A stretch of DNA of 64,000 nucleotides. It comes from Monosporascus cannonballus (lineage: Eukaryota > Ascomycota > Sordariomycetes > Xylariales). This document shows positions 37,156 through 49,139 of the stretch, in pieces. Numbering within the stretch: the first letter of the stretch is position 1; the number at the start of each line of letters is the position of its first letter. Location of the stretch: positions 98,697 through 162,696 of the forward strand of contig QJNS01000185.1 in NCBI GenBank assembly GCA_004154925.1. Reading direction: 5' to 3'. The position numbers were made by a program, and so were the translations under genes. The notes beneath the pieces were generated by a model. The model did no database searches. It saw only the letters and a list, made by a program, of their open reading frames with translations, and was not told the origin of the DNA.

Positions 37156-37494
37156 CATTATAATCTAGTAAGCCACGGTTTCCAAAAACGGTTTGTTATA
37201 ACCTAACCACAAATACGCAGTAAGGCAGGCTACGTAATAGATTATTAACTTACTGATAATAAGCCAATAAGCCAGATTACCAACTTATTAATAATAAGCT
37301 AATAAGCCGGATCATTAACTCACTGATAATAGGCCAGTAAGCCGGATTAAAATATATACGTTTATTATTTCCATAATCCGGATAATTTCAGCTTATAGTA
37401 ACAATTCGTTACCAAAAGCACCTTTAATATTACCAAACGTAATACGTTATTATATTTATTATTTAGTTTTCTACGATACTCCTGCCAACATAAA
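37156..37494 (+). repeat. A3 3' LTR, first part, three 35-bp units
   Basis: Begins CATTATAATCTAGTAAGC (5' LTR form TGTCATGACCCAGCAAGC) and has three tandem units ending AATAAGCC/AGTAAGCC, against two in the 5' LTR. It is cut at ATAAA (37,490-37,494) by family C; the last 47 bp resume at 44,861-44,907. Confidence 0.8.
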
Positions 37495-37701
37495 TATAAA
37501 ATAAAGGACAGCTGTAAGCTTGGGTAAGGTGATCTCCGACTAGTTACAAAGCGTATTTCAAGAAGTAAATATATTAGGTTACTTCCATCTAGCATTTCTT
37601 ACTAACTGCCAAATGGTGGATTTATATTAATAAGTGGGTCGGTCGCTAATCGGTAACTGGTTAACTATTAACCTTATTTTTATAAGGATTATATTCTTAT
37701 A
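37495..37701 (-). repeat. Family C 3' LTR
   Basis: 207 bp, TATAAAATAAAGGACAGC...TATTCTTATA. The outer half is GC-normal and the inner end is RIP-mutated. Confidence 0.85.
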
Positions 37702-40700
37702 ATTACTTCCCCCATTTAAGTTATTAATCCTTAATAGCATTATTATTAATTTGATATAACGTATTTCGCAAATCTGATTACGTATACTTATTAATAAGTT
37801 TCCGTTATATTATATTATAAATAGTTGCCATAATAATTAATATATACTATATTACGTAATTAATTATGTTCCGCCCAATTTCTTATTATAATTCATTTTT
37901 AACCTTACCTTATTTACTTTTTTCTCTTTTTTTTGGCGCTTATATCTTTATTTTGTTTTGCGTACGCGTTCCGTTTGGTTTTCCGTTTTTCTTTATTTTT
38001 ATTTCGCCTTTTTAATTTTTTTATATATTATTTCCGTTTATCATATTTTTCTTTTCATAAAAAGTTCCAAAAAAATAATACTTTAATATTAAAAAAATTA
38101 GGATTTCCTTTAATGTTATCCTTTTAATCTTAATAATAAAATAGATATTAATCGTATTACGGGCGGTGATAAGCAGTATTGTATTTACGTAATATAATAT
38201 TATTTCGATTATTATACGGTTTACGCTTAAATTCCGAACGTTTTAAATTATGTCGCAATTAATTATTATTATAAGAATTTTTACGCAATAAGTAATTATT
38301 CTTAATATTATTAATATCGTTATTTAATTTCCGTTCAGATTCCGATTATCTTTAAAAGTGCTATCCAAACGGTTTTTTAATTTAATACCGATAATTAGGA
38401 ATTAATCGACGAACTCGAAAAAGTTCGTATTACAAGTACTTAATATAAACGTTCCGACATAATTGCGGTCGATCGTCAACTCGACATTTTTCGTAAAATT
38501 AAATTCGCTTTTAACGCAATTATTATTCAAAAAATATCGTTTCCTTAATATAACGGAGGTCGATTTCCGATTATCCGTTATGGTTATAAAAGTTCAGTTT
38601 TAACGCCGTTTTCTAAATTTGTAAATTTAGGTTTTTTTTATAAGTATTACGATTCCTTTTTTATTATTCCGTAATTAATTTCCGATTAATCGTAATTTTA
38701 AGGTACCCCTATAAATAAAGCGATTTTCAAAAGCTCTTATGCCGTTACGTTTTCCGTTTATAAATATTTTCCGCTCGTTTTTTAGCGTTTTAACGAAATT
38801 TTGATACTTATTAATAATTATAATTAAAAAACGGTTTTATTCGGTGAAATTATTACCAAACCTAAGTATATTAGACGCTTTAAAAATAACGCCTTATTTC
38901 GGACTAATAACAAATTATATTTTGGTTATTTAGGCCTTATTTTTCGGAAAAAATAAAATACTTTTTAATTTTTTCCGGATCTTACGCTTAATAAATTTAA
39001 CAAACGTACCCGCCTTTTACCGTCATATATTTTCCGGTCGTTTTCCAATATTCCTACATTAATTTCCCTAATACGTTTACTAAAACCTAATTAACGTAAA
39101 ATCTAATAATTAAACGCGAAATCTTAGTTTTAAAATAAAAATTTATTTTTTTATATCGCCTATAAATTTTTAATTAATTTATAACAAAATAATTATTTGT
39201 TAAATATTTAAAAACAATTATATAAGTAAATAATATTTTAATATTAATATTTGTATTTTGCTTAAAAGTATTTTTTGTAATTTTTGTAATTATTAGGTAA
39301 CTAATTTCCGATCGAATTATTATTGCCCTACAATTTTTAAATCGTTTTATTTCTTATATATATATTTAATTTTCTTTCGTAACGTTATAATATCTTAAGT
39401 ACGTATTCGAAATATTTTCGGAATTCTTATATATTATATTTGACAAGCCAGCTTTCCTTTTTAATCAGATATTTACGTTATTCGCGGTTATTTCGATAAC
39501 GGACGACATTTTTTATTATCCATTTTTCCTATTCTTTTATTAAATCTAATAACGTTATCTGGACGTCGCCCGGTTTCCGGTTCTATTACGGTTTTAATAA
39601 AGATATTAAAAATACCTTATATATTCGTTAATATTTAATAAAAAGGATTATTTTATATACTTAAAAACTTATTTACTCCTTAATCGTAACCCGGATATAA
39701 ACAAATACGAAATTCTTATTTTTAAATTTAAAATCTTTAATGAATAAACTTATTTATTACCTTAATTAAAATTCCCTAAGCATATAACGTTAATTATAAT
39801 ATTTTTTCTGGGCTACCGTTATCTTCTCCTAATATTCGTATATTACTTAACAAATAACCGTTATTTTCTCAGAGTATTTCTTAATTCTTTATATTTATAT
39901 TTTAAATATTTATAAAAAATATTCGATTATACTTAAATAATACTCCAATAAAGTTTCGAATAAAAAACGGCCAATAAACGTATTTCGCATATTATTATAT
40001 ATAAATTCCGTATTTCGTAATAAATTTATTTAATTATTTTAATATTTATTAACGTAATTATGGAAATAATATTTTAAAATTTAATAAATACGTTCCGTTT
40101 ATTTATCAATTTACAAATAATAAACGGTTAATATTTGTCGTTTTATTTTTCGTTCTTTAAAGAATTTTACCTAAAATTAATTCGTTAATAACTTATATTT
40201 ATCGTTAATATTTCGGGCCTACGTATTAAATCTATTTTTAATCTTATTATAAAATAATTAAACTAATTTAATTGCCGTTAAAGTTTTAATTATAAAAATA
40301 AAAAATTTTAATTTCGTAAAGTAGTCGTCGATTACCAAAATTACGTCGTATTTTAATCCGTTTAAACTTAAGCTTTTAAAAAATCACGTAATAAAATTTA
40401 ATGACAGTTTTAAAAAACTTATTTAGGTAATAAAAAAATTATAACTATTTATATGGGTTATAACGTAATTTTATTATGCCTTAATAATTCAAATACTACT
40501 TAATATATTTTCGAATATTATTCGTAATATTTTCCCAATAAAAGCTTTTAATTATTAATTTTAACGTAAAAATATATCGTATACGTCCTATCGTTAAATT
40601 GTTATAATATTAATTAATTAATTATTTTCATAAAACGTTTTACGATAAAATTACGAATTTATTACGATAATATAAAACCTTATTTAAATTCAAAAAAGAT

Positions 40701-42241
40701 TTTTCTTTTAGTCCGGCTTAATATCCAATTATCCGTATTAACACTATAATATTTAAATCCTAAATTTATAATTTTTGAACTTAATCGTAAAATATTAGGA
40801 AATTTTCGGTTAAAATACCGTTTTATTTTTAAATAGTTTTTTTATTTAAAAACGTAAAACGTATTAATTATAAATAATAACTTTAATATTAATTTCGTTT
40901 TCCTTAAACCTTTCGGAATCCGATTATAATATAATTATAGTTTACAGTTACCGTTATTTAATCGTTAATTATATTATTATTACGATTTGCCCGTATATTA
41001 TTATTTGCAAAAAATAAGTGCGGCAAATATGTAATTCCTTATTTGCCTTTTTTTTTCGAAAATTTCTTGTACTTATATTACAAAGGTTTTCCGCTTTTTT
41101 TACGCAGATAATAATTACTTAAGTTTCCGTTACCTAAAAGGTATTTAGAAATTTTATAATAAACGAATTTTACGTTACCTTTATAAGGCCTTTTGTCCGC
41201 TTATAATATTTTAATTCGCATTATATATTTACGACCGTTTTCCGTACGTTTTTCGGCATATTATTCGTAAATCCAAATTTTTTAAATAAGGTAAGAATTA
41301 CCTTTTAATACATAATTTTCTTTAATATATAATCCGGGCGTTTAAATAATTTATTTGCCGAGTTAATAACGCCCGGTTAATATTAGATTTTAAAATTATA
41401 TTACGCAAAATAATAAATATATCGGCTTAATTTCCCTTTAAGGTTACGCGTTAATACCTTTATTATATTTTTTAACGCTATATAATCGGTAAATATTAGG
41501 AATTCTTTTCCGTATTTTCAAAATATTATTATTAATATTTTAGGTTCTATATAATTATTAATAGTTTTTATTACTTCGTAACATCTTGTTTTTCGATAGG
41601 ACTTAATTTTAACGATTAATATATAATTTAATATTAATATTTTCCGTATTTTTATAAAAATATCCTTAATATAACTTTTATTAAGAGTTTTATTTTAACC
41701 TTAATATTTTTGGCATTATTTTAATATCGGAAAATAGTCTTTAATTAAAAAATATTTTTTAAGTTTCGGAACGTTTTTTTAACTTTTTCGGATTACCGGA
41801 ATTTTGTTATTTTATTTTTGCCTTACGCCTTTTTAAAAACTTAATATTAACTTCGATAATTCGTAAATAATAAGCGATAAATTTTCGATAAGAATTCGTA
41901 AATCTGAAAAACATTTAAATATTATAAATTAATTTTGTCTTTGGCCAGATTTCGATATTATTAACTTATTGGCAGTTTACTTCCAAATTATCAATATTAA
42001 TTATAAATCTTAAAAAAATTTTTTTTTTTCAAAAATTTGTATTTAAATATTTTGACAAATAATTAATATTATAATAACTGTTCGTAAATTAATTGAAAAT
42101 ATTTCGTAGGTTTTTTTTATTATTTAAATAAATAATTATATTACTTAAATATTTTGCGTATATATAATTAACTAATCTAATTAATGCTTTATATATAGGC
42201 TTAAAACGTAATTAACGCATTAATAAGGCCAAATAATATAA

Positions 42242-42505
42242 TTATATATTTAAATTACCCGCATTATATTCGGAAAACGATTTTTTATTAATTACTTTTT
42301 TTAATTTTAATACGGTAATAAATATTTTTAAAATTAAAAACCAAAGATATCGATTTCTTATCGTTACCCGATTTAATACTGTATAATTAATATATAATCG
42401 GAAATTGCCGTTCTTTTTAAGTATAAATAATATTAATATTTTTACGTCCACTTTCGAATAACGTATTCGGCCTCCTTTAAGTTTTTTTCGGATATATTTT
42501 TCCAA
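42242..42505 (-). pseudogene. Family C reverse transcriptase fragment
   Basis: 87 open codons: KKNGNFRLYINYTVLNRVTI, then RNRYLW. This matches the Ty3/gypsy motif KKDGxxRxCVDYRxLNxVTIKNRYPLP. Cys-to-Tyr and Asp-to-Asn changes follow RIP. Other pol domains are recognisable only by position. Confidence 0.8.
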
Positions 42506-44648
42506 TATTTTCCTTTAAGTTTTCGAAATAAGATAAATTAGGCCGAATAAAGGCGTTTTCCTTAAGATCAAATTTATTACATATTTTGCCATTAATAATT
42601 AAACTATTTTTTTGTTATTTCTTCGGAATATATTAGCCGGAAATTGTTTAGCTATATAAGGAAATCGGTTATTTTTTATTTTTAGTATTTTCCAAATTCC
42701 AGGATATTTAATCTTCCAGTTAAATTTATTAAATTAATAATATAAATTTATTTATTGAAAAATATTAGGTTTACGATTTTTTATTTATCGACCTTTTATA
42801 ATAATTCGTAGAATTATTAATATATAATTATATTTAATAAGAATTTTAATTTACTTATTCCGGATTTAAATCATAAAAAATCGGGTATTTTTTTTTATTA
42901 ACGACATATTATAAAATAAATTTATTTAAAGTTTTCCTTATTCCCGTTATTATTTATTATATTACTAGGAATTTTATAAACCTCATAATATTTAATATAT
43001 ACGCCGTTATTATTAATAAAGCCCGAAATATCTACGGAAATGAATTAAAAATTAAATTTGTTTTATTAACCTTTTGCTTATAATATTTATGTGTATTCCG
43101 GTATTTATATGTATTTATATTATTATAGTCCTTATATTCTTTTTAATAAATATTCTTTTTTTTTAAAAAAAATGGTTTTATTTCGACTATTTCATAATTA
43201 TTAACCGAAATAAATTAAACGTATATATTTATTCCGGCTTCTTTTTTAAGTTTACGTTTAGGAATTAATTTGATTTATTGTTACATATTATAATATTTTA
43301 TATAGTTTTCGGACATTGGTTTCCGTATAACCGGGATAATAAAGTTTTCGTATCCTTTTTTAATTTATAATTTACGTTTATATAATTTAATTTTTTAGAA
43401 TTATAATATTTCAATAAGCCCTTATAAAAATTAAAAGTATTAAATTATATAAGTTTATTTCGATCGGAATTGAACCGGCAATTATTTGTTTTCCGAATAT
43501 AAAAATATCCGTAATTTTTATTAATTGAATATGGTATTTCTACTTTACTTTAAAAACTTTTATTTCGAAAACGTTAAAATAAAATTTTTTATTTTTATTA
43601 ATACTTTTAAAAAAAATAATCGGTTTTTTTTCGCTTTTTTTAAACGTCCTAATAACGTTTTATTTTATTTATCAGGTTATTAATTTGTTTTAATTTAACG
43701 TTTTCTAATAATAAAGTATTTTGTAACTTTAATATTAATTTATAAAAATAATTAAAAATAAAATATTTATTATTTTAATTCTCTTCCGGATTAAGAACTT
43801 TTATAAGTTTTATTTTATAAATTATAAATCTTTGTTTAATATAAAAGTTTAACGATAATTAATCGGATCGTTATCATAATTCTATAAATTATTCATTAAA
43901 GTTCTTATTAAAAAATGTAAGATTTACGTAATTTCTTCTAATAAAAGTTTATAGATCTTTTATTTTTAATTTCTTTATAATTAAAATAATTAAGCGTAAC
44001 GTAATATACTTATTAAACGTTCTTAATAAAAATATTCATACAACCTATAACCTATTAGATACAAATAAAGGAATTTCGTTTTGGCCTTTTAATGTAAATT
44101 TCCGTAATAACTTTTATTTAATTTTTTTAATCGATACGTATTCGGAAAACTTCGGATAATTATAACGTAATATTCGTTTATCGCCTTTAAACTATCACGA
44201 CGATATCGTAATTAATTTATAAAATTTTATTTTTTGAATTTATATTATTATTTAATATTTCGCTAATTATCAGATTAATTTCAAATATTATTCGTTTTAT
44301 TAATAAATAATTTTTAAAATCTAATTATTATTAAAAAGTTTAATTTTTTTAGTTTTAAATTCCGGAATGTAATTATTATATTATGCCTGTTTTCCGACCG
44401 TTTAATTAACGGTTATTGGAATATATTCTGATTATATATTTAAGGTAATTCGGAATTTCGGGAATTATGGTCCTGTATTTGTTAAAGCTTTAATATAAAC
44501 TTTTTTGCCTATTTTCGTACCGTAATGGATCGTTCGTCAATTAGGTTCCGATCAGCGATCTTTTCGACTAATAACCTAGGTTCGTTTTGTAATCGACAAG
44601 TTCTGTTTTTGGTAATTATCGCGTTATCTTTTATGGTACATAAAAAAT

Positions 44649-44855
44649 TATAAGATAATAGATAACTGTAAACTTAGATAAAATAATTTCCAACCAGTTA
44701 CAGAACGTATTCTAAAAAGTAAATGTATTAGGTTATTTCCATCTGGCGTTTCCTACTAGCTGCCAGATAGTAAATTTATACTAATAAGTAGGTTGGTAGC
44801 TGATCGGTGGCTGGTCGGCTACCAGCCTTATCCTCATAAGGGCTGTATTCTCACA
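44649..44855 (-). repeat. Family C 5' LTR
   Basis: 207 bp, TATAAGATAATAGATAAC...TATTCTCACA, the same length as its partner. Here the inner (left) end is mutated and the outer (right) end is normal, the mirror image of the 3' LTR. Confidence 0.85.
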
Positions 44856-44907
44856 ATAAACTCGTCCGACTAAGGTTTAATAATTGGTTAAATCTCTAGC
44901 TTTTACA

Positions 44908-45577
44908 TTAAGTAAAAGTTTTATAAGTATTATAAAAAATATGAAATATTATTTATTCCTATATAGGACGCCTTTAAACGATACACACGTTAATTTTAAC
45001 TTACTCTTTGTTACCTTCGAATCGTTTACGTAAATTTCGGCTAATTTATAAATAATATTTGTTGCGATTTATTAAATTTGATTCTTTGAATATAGATTAT
45101 GAATTTTATAAAATTATGCTATTTAATATTATTAAATAGGTTGTTTTATCATAGTTTTTAAACAAAGTATTTTGTCTTAATACGTGTTTTGATCATTATG
45201 TATAAGATTTAAAGATGTTAAATAAGAGTTTTTATTAGATTTTCAAATAATATAATAAACTCGTTGAACAATGGAAAAAGATTTTAAAGAAAGATTTTAT
45301 TTGATAATAAATAACTATAAATCGTAAATATGATAAGCGGATATAATACGTTTTTTGCTGTAAAGGATTTTAATATACTACTTTTTTTTGCTTTAATTTT
45401 TAACTTGATTATTAATAAAAAAATGTTTTAAAAAAAGAATCCGTTAATTACTTAAATATGTATAACTTTATACATTAAAATTAGCTGAATGAAAATATTC
45501 TAAAAGAATTTCGACTATATTCAGCTGGATTTCCTAATAATCTTTATTAAGAATTTCGATACCTCGAAAAACGCAAT
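44908..45577. other. AT-rich spacer
   Basis: AT-rich DNA with many CA/TG dinucleotides still present. No open frame of interest and no element end. It continues the DNA left of 30,740, since A3 is inserted between them. Confidence 0.4.
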
Positions 45578-45931
45578 TGTAACGGCTCGGCGGTTTAACC
45601 AACTATTAAATCTTAGTCGTGCGGGTTTATGTTAGCCAAAGCATCATGGGAAACTAAGTACTAAATACAATAATATATTACGTTTCGTAATACCAAAAGT
45701 GCCTTGGGTAACGATATTTTATTATAAGCCGATATTATTTAAATTATGAAAATAATGAACGTATATATTTTCATCCGGTTTACTGGCTAATTACTAGTAA
45801 GTTAGTAACCCGGCTTATTCGCTTATTACTAGTGAGTTGGTAATCTATTACGTAACCTGCCCTACCGCGTATTCGTAGTTGGGTTGTAGCAGACCATTTT
45901 TGAAGACTGTAACTCGTTAGGTCATAATACA
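45578..45931 (-). mobile_element. Family A LTR, reverse, U3 type 3
   Basis: 354 bp, TGTAACGGCTCGGCGG...TCATAATACA. It has U3 type 3 with two AAGCC-type units (seen reversed as GGCTTATT, GGCTAATT). The last bases are ambiguous by 1-2 positions, so a target duplication (GCAAT / CAATT) cannot be confirmed. It is the 3' LTR of the minus-strand remnant to its right. A 71-codon minus frame over this LTR is not a gene. Confidence 0.75.
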
Positions 45932-46131
45932 ATTTCTTTTTTTTATAAATCTTGCCCTTAAGATCTCTTTTCTTTGGTAAGTTTTTCGTATCCATTTAAT
46001 ATGTCCTCCGGTGTATTTAAACATTATTTTCGCAAACTCGAATAATAATGTTCTTTAGTTAATTTAATAAAACTTAAAAGTTTTAACGTAATATTTTGGT
46101 TTTTTTTGTCCGATAACTTAATTATTAAATA

Positions 46132-46450
46132 ATGGACCGGGCTTTTCGTTGTAAGAAATATATTTATTAAGGTCGTTCGTACGACTGGATAGGAATTCTT
46201 ATTTTTACGATTAATCGTTATATCGCAAAATCGAAAAGATTAATGGAAAAAAAGCTGGCGGCCGAAAAGTCTTTATCCGAAACCTTTGCGCGTTCTTTTC
46301 GTATAAGTTGTTAACGCCAGTATTACCAATCTTACGGCATGAATTTGTTAATCGTGCTTTTTAATCCTTGGACGATTTTAACGATCTTGTATATTTGGAA
46401 TCAAAATTTGTAGTCGAAGTATAAGTTTTGGATAAGGTAGACGTTATTAA
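46132..46450 (+). pseudogene. Antisense coiled-coil ORF of family A (minus-strand copy)
   Basis: This family A copy runs on the minus strand, and the frame is on the plus strand, so it is again antisense. It reads MDRAFRCKKYIY, stop, then ILIFTINRYIAKSKRLMEKK, then LAAEKSLSETFARSFRIS. After a stop it gives YYQSYGMNLLIVLFNPWTI. It aligns with the A3 frame at 36,957-36,772, including the start codon. Confidence 0.55.
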
Positions 46451-46554
46451 TTAGAACGCGGTAAATTAAAGACTTTCCTTTTTGGATCTTAAAGATTAAA
46501 ATGTTATTATCTTAGATGGTTCCGTCGTTATTGGTAAAAGTTCTTTAATAGACG

Positions 46555-47330
46555 TTAAACGTTAATAGGGTTTTTGGCGAGTTTTTAGATATTTTCGGAA
46601 TCCGGGTACTTTTTTTATTTGATTAAATACTAAATAAGTCCGTTTTATTTCCGTATATCGAAAATGTTCTCCATTTTATAGGCCTATTTATTTTTCATTT
46701 TTATGTTATTTTATATTGTATATATTTTAATTATATCCGTTATTACTTCGAATAAGGAAACGTAAAAAAATGGATAAAATTTAACTTTTTGTAAAAGTTC
46801 CAGTAAATAATTATTTTCTAAGATTTTCTTGGCGATTTTATATGGGTCGATATACTTAAAATTAATTTTTTTATTACATTGTTTTATTTACATATTTTTG
46901 GCAACGAGAAAAATCATTTTTTTCTTTTCGAAAATGAATTTTTTTTAATTTCTTTGATTAGAATATTTGCTTATTTAATTTCGTATAAATTTTAGTTTTG
47001 TTTTTATTTTTTGATATAATAGTCGTAATCAATTTAACGTAAATATTATTTTAATATGAATTAAGTTATTATCGCATATATTTTTATCAATCTTTAAAAT
47101 TAAATTCAAATTTGCGTTCGTAAGTATTATTTTAACGTTTTCGTAATAACTGTTATTATAAGCCAGTTATATGATTAATAATTTCATAACATAATTATTG
47201 AATTTGTAACTAATATAATATCGTAAGTAAATTTTTAAAATTTAATTTCTTCGTTTCATATATTTCACCGTTTAAAAAATTAAATATGTTCAATAATTTG
47301 CAATTTAAGCGGATTTGTATTTTTAGATTT
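46555..47330 (-). pseudogene. Family A chromodomain and integrase end (minus)
   Basis: The reverse complement of 46,680-46,570 gives the chromodomain (HFRYTEIK-like start, then YLVFNQIKKVPGF). The integrase C-terminal region lies to its right, up to about 47,330, where an LTR fragment cuts it off. The 5' half of the element is missing. Confidence 0.6.
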
Positions 47331-47608
47331 TCTCAAAATTTAGTTACTGTAAATTAAAGTTATTTAAATTATGAAAAAATACGCGTATATATTTTTATTT
47401 TACCTTAAAAAGCTTATTACAGCTTAACGACATTTTCTTAGTTAAGTTCTTTTAAGCCTCTTTAAGCTCTTTTAATTTCTCATTGGCTTAAACTTCTTTG
47501 ACCAGTGAGCGCCCTTTAGCCCTTTACGTGATTTCTTGGTTTAGTCGGAGCTTAGCTTTCCCAAGGCTCCGATCGTTTCCAAGAGCTAAAACCGTTGGGT
47601 TATAACAA
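47331..47608 (-). mobile_element. Family A LTR fragment, reverse, U3 type 2
   Basis: Ends GTTGGGTTATAACA (family start TGTTATAACC in reverse) and has the U3 type 2 sequence (TTAAGCTCTTTAAGCC motifs). The R-U5 end is missing. U3 differs from the LTR at 45,578, so the two do not form a normal pair; a deletion probably joined two elements. Confidence 0.65.
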
Positions 47609-48599
47609 ATTCACTTTTATATAAATATTCTTTAAATATGTCAAATATTACGCTTTATTTTTAAAATTAGTTAAATTTAAATCAGTATAATTATCTATAA
47701 ATTTATGTCTTTATCTTATTTATAATATATTTAATAATATATATTGAATATTTAAACTTATATTTTAAATTTTATATAATAATTTATATATATGAAATAT
47801 TATGAAAAAATACATTGGTTATATATATTTTTGGAAAAGAATATAATACATATTTCAATAAAATCTATCATATTCATTATATATATATATGTATTTATAC
47901 TTAAAAGAATTTATAAAAAGTTTAAAATAGTTGTTTTAAATATTAATTCATTTAACATATTTATTTTTAAATGTTCTAATCAGGTTTTAAAAATTTATAA
48001 ATTTAATTAATTATACATATTCACAATGCATAATATAATTTTAATATTGTTTTAATATACATTATAATATTTTTGGATTTTATACAATAAATATAAGTAT
48101 ATTGAAACTTTTAAAATATATATATAATTCCATTTATTTAATATTATTGTTATTATATCAAATTAAATAATTTTCATTTATTTTAATTTCTTTATTTTTT
48201 ATATATATTGAAAATATTTTTAGAAACTATTAATATTTATGTTATTATAATTAAAACCTATTATTTTGTGGTATATAAAAAGAATTTAAATTAAATTTTA
48301 ATATATTTAAAATATCGTTTTTAGTATAAAATAACTCTCTTTAATATTTTGTAATAAATCTTTTCTTTATAAATCAATATTGTTTTTCAATAAATAAAAG
48401 TATTAATTACATTTAATTCAAGAAAATGAATTTATTTCATTTTATAAATTTAAAAACATTTTAACTTATTAATATTAATTTGAATATTTATTATAAATAT
48501 TTCGATTTTCCAAATTTTTAATATAAATTAATTGTAATATTAAATTTTTAATTAAATAGTTAAATAAATAATTATATTAAATATAGCGTAGCTGGAGAC
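47609..48599. other. AT tract without RIP signature
   Basis: About 990 bases with hardly any G or C, almost no CpG, and many surviving CA and TG dinucleotides. Neighbouring RIP-mutated DNA is the opposite: CpG kept, CA/TG lost. A 72-codon frame (47,792-48,010) is lysine/isoleucine-rich and looks random. No element ends were found. It could be old native spacer or organelle-derived DNA; neither is shown. Confidence 0.4.
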
Positions 48600-48699
48600 T
48601 TGTTATATGCGCTCTTATAAGGTGGATTTAGGTGCTTATACCCCAATTGGTGTTTGGAATTTTTAATTTTTTGGTTTTGTCGTTAACGTCGTACTTTTG
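48600..48699 (-). mobile_element. 118-bp SINE-like element, copy 2 (partial)
   Basis: The reverse complement reads GTACGACGTTAACGAC, then AATTCCAAACACCAATTGGG, then AAATCCACCTTATAAG, matching the middle of 24,214-24,331. The head is cut by the LTR at 48,700, so the family A element inserted into it. The tail has lost some bases. G-to-A and C-to-T differences fit RIP. Confidence 0.55.
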
Positions 48700-49105
48700 T
48701 GTTATGACCTGACAGGCTGCGGCCTCGGAAAACGGTCGCAACAGGAAAATAACTAAGCTATGTGGGTCGAATCACGTAATGGCTCGACAGGATCGATTAT
48801 AAAGCCCATAAAGCCAGGCTCGATAGGATCGATTATAAAGCTCATAAAGCCAGGCTCGATAGGATCGATCGAAAAGCCTATAAAGCCGGATTTGACGGAT
48901 CGGAAAAATTTAGATATATATATTTATTATTTTAATAATTTAAATAACTTCAGTTTCCAAAATGATATTATTATCCAAAGTATTTTTAAAATTACGAAAC
49001 GTAATATAAATACTATATTTATTATTTAAATTCTTACGATACTTTTATTAAAATAAACTTGTACGATTAAGGTTTAATAATTGGTTAAACCGTTTAGTTA
49101 TTATA
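48700..49105 (+). mobile_element. Family A LTR, U3 type 1 with three 36-bp units
   Basis: 406 bp, TGTTATGACCTGACAGGC...GTTATTATA. It carries three tandem units of the form GGCTCGATAGGATCGATTAT, each followed by AAAGC(C/T)CATAAAGCCA. An open frame over them (48,760-49,029, repeating PGSIGSI) is a by-product of the repeat, not a gene. U3 is GC-normal, R-U5 is RIP-mutated. Confidence 0.85.
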
Positions 49106-49139
49106 CGTTATAAGTTTTTGTTTAATAGTACAGTTAAAT

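Larger units (their letters stand above)
37495..44855 (-). mobile_element. Complete family C Ty3/gypsy retrotransposon
   Basis: 7,361 bp with two 207-bp LTRs (37,495-37,701 and 44,649-44,855) and target duplication ATAAA (37,490-37,494 and 44,856-44,860). Orientation is minus: the reverse complement of 37,705-37,718 gives the purine tract AAATGGGGGAAG just before the 3' LTR, and the reverse transcriptase reads on the minus strand. It is inserted in the A3 3' LTR, so it is younger than A3. Between about 38,000 and 44,640 RIP has left no long frames. Confidence 0.9.
30740..44907 (+). mobile_element. Family A chromovirus copy A3 with nested family C element
   Basis: 5' LTR 30,740-31,090; internal 31,091-37,155; 3' LTR 37,156-37,494 continued at 44,861-44,907 after family C. 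The flanks TTAAA (30,735-30,739) and TTAAG (44,908-44,912) are a target duplication with one G-to-A difference in the RIP direction. Both LTRs carry the same U3 type, so this is a true pair. All genes are inactivated. Confidence 0.85.

Noticed and set aside
47609..48599. Nuclear copy of mitochondrial DNA
   Set aside because: No mitochondrial gene, tRNA or conserved block is recognisable; kept only as a possibility.
48760..48900. CRISPR-like direct repeats
   Set aside because: Units are contiguous, lie within an LTR promoter region and have no unique spacers; the organism is a fungus.
48760..49029. 89-codon ORF with repeated PGSIGSI motifs
   Set aside because: It is the translation of the three 36-bp units in a family A U3; no other LTR keeps the frame.
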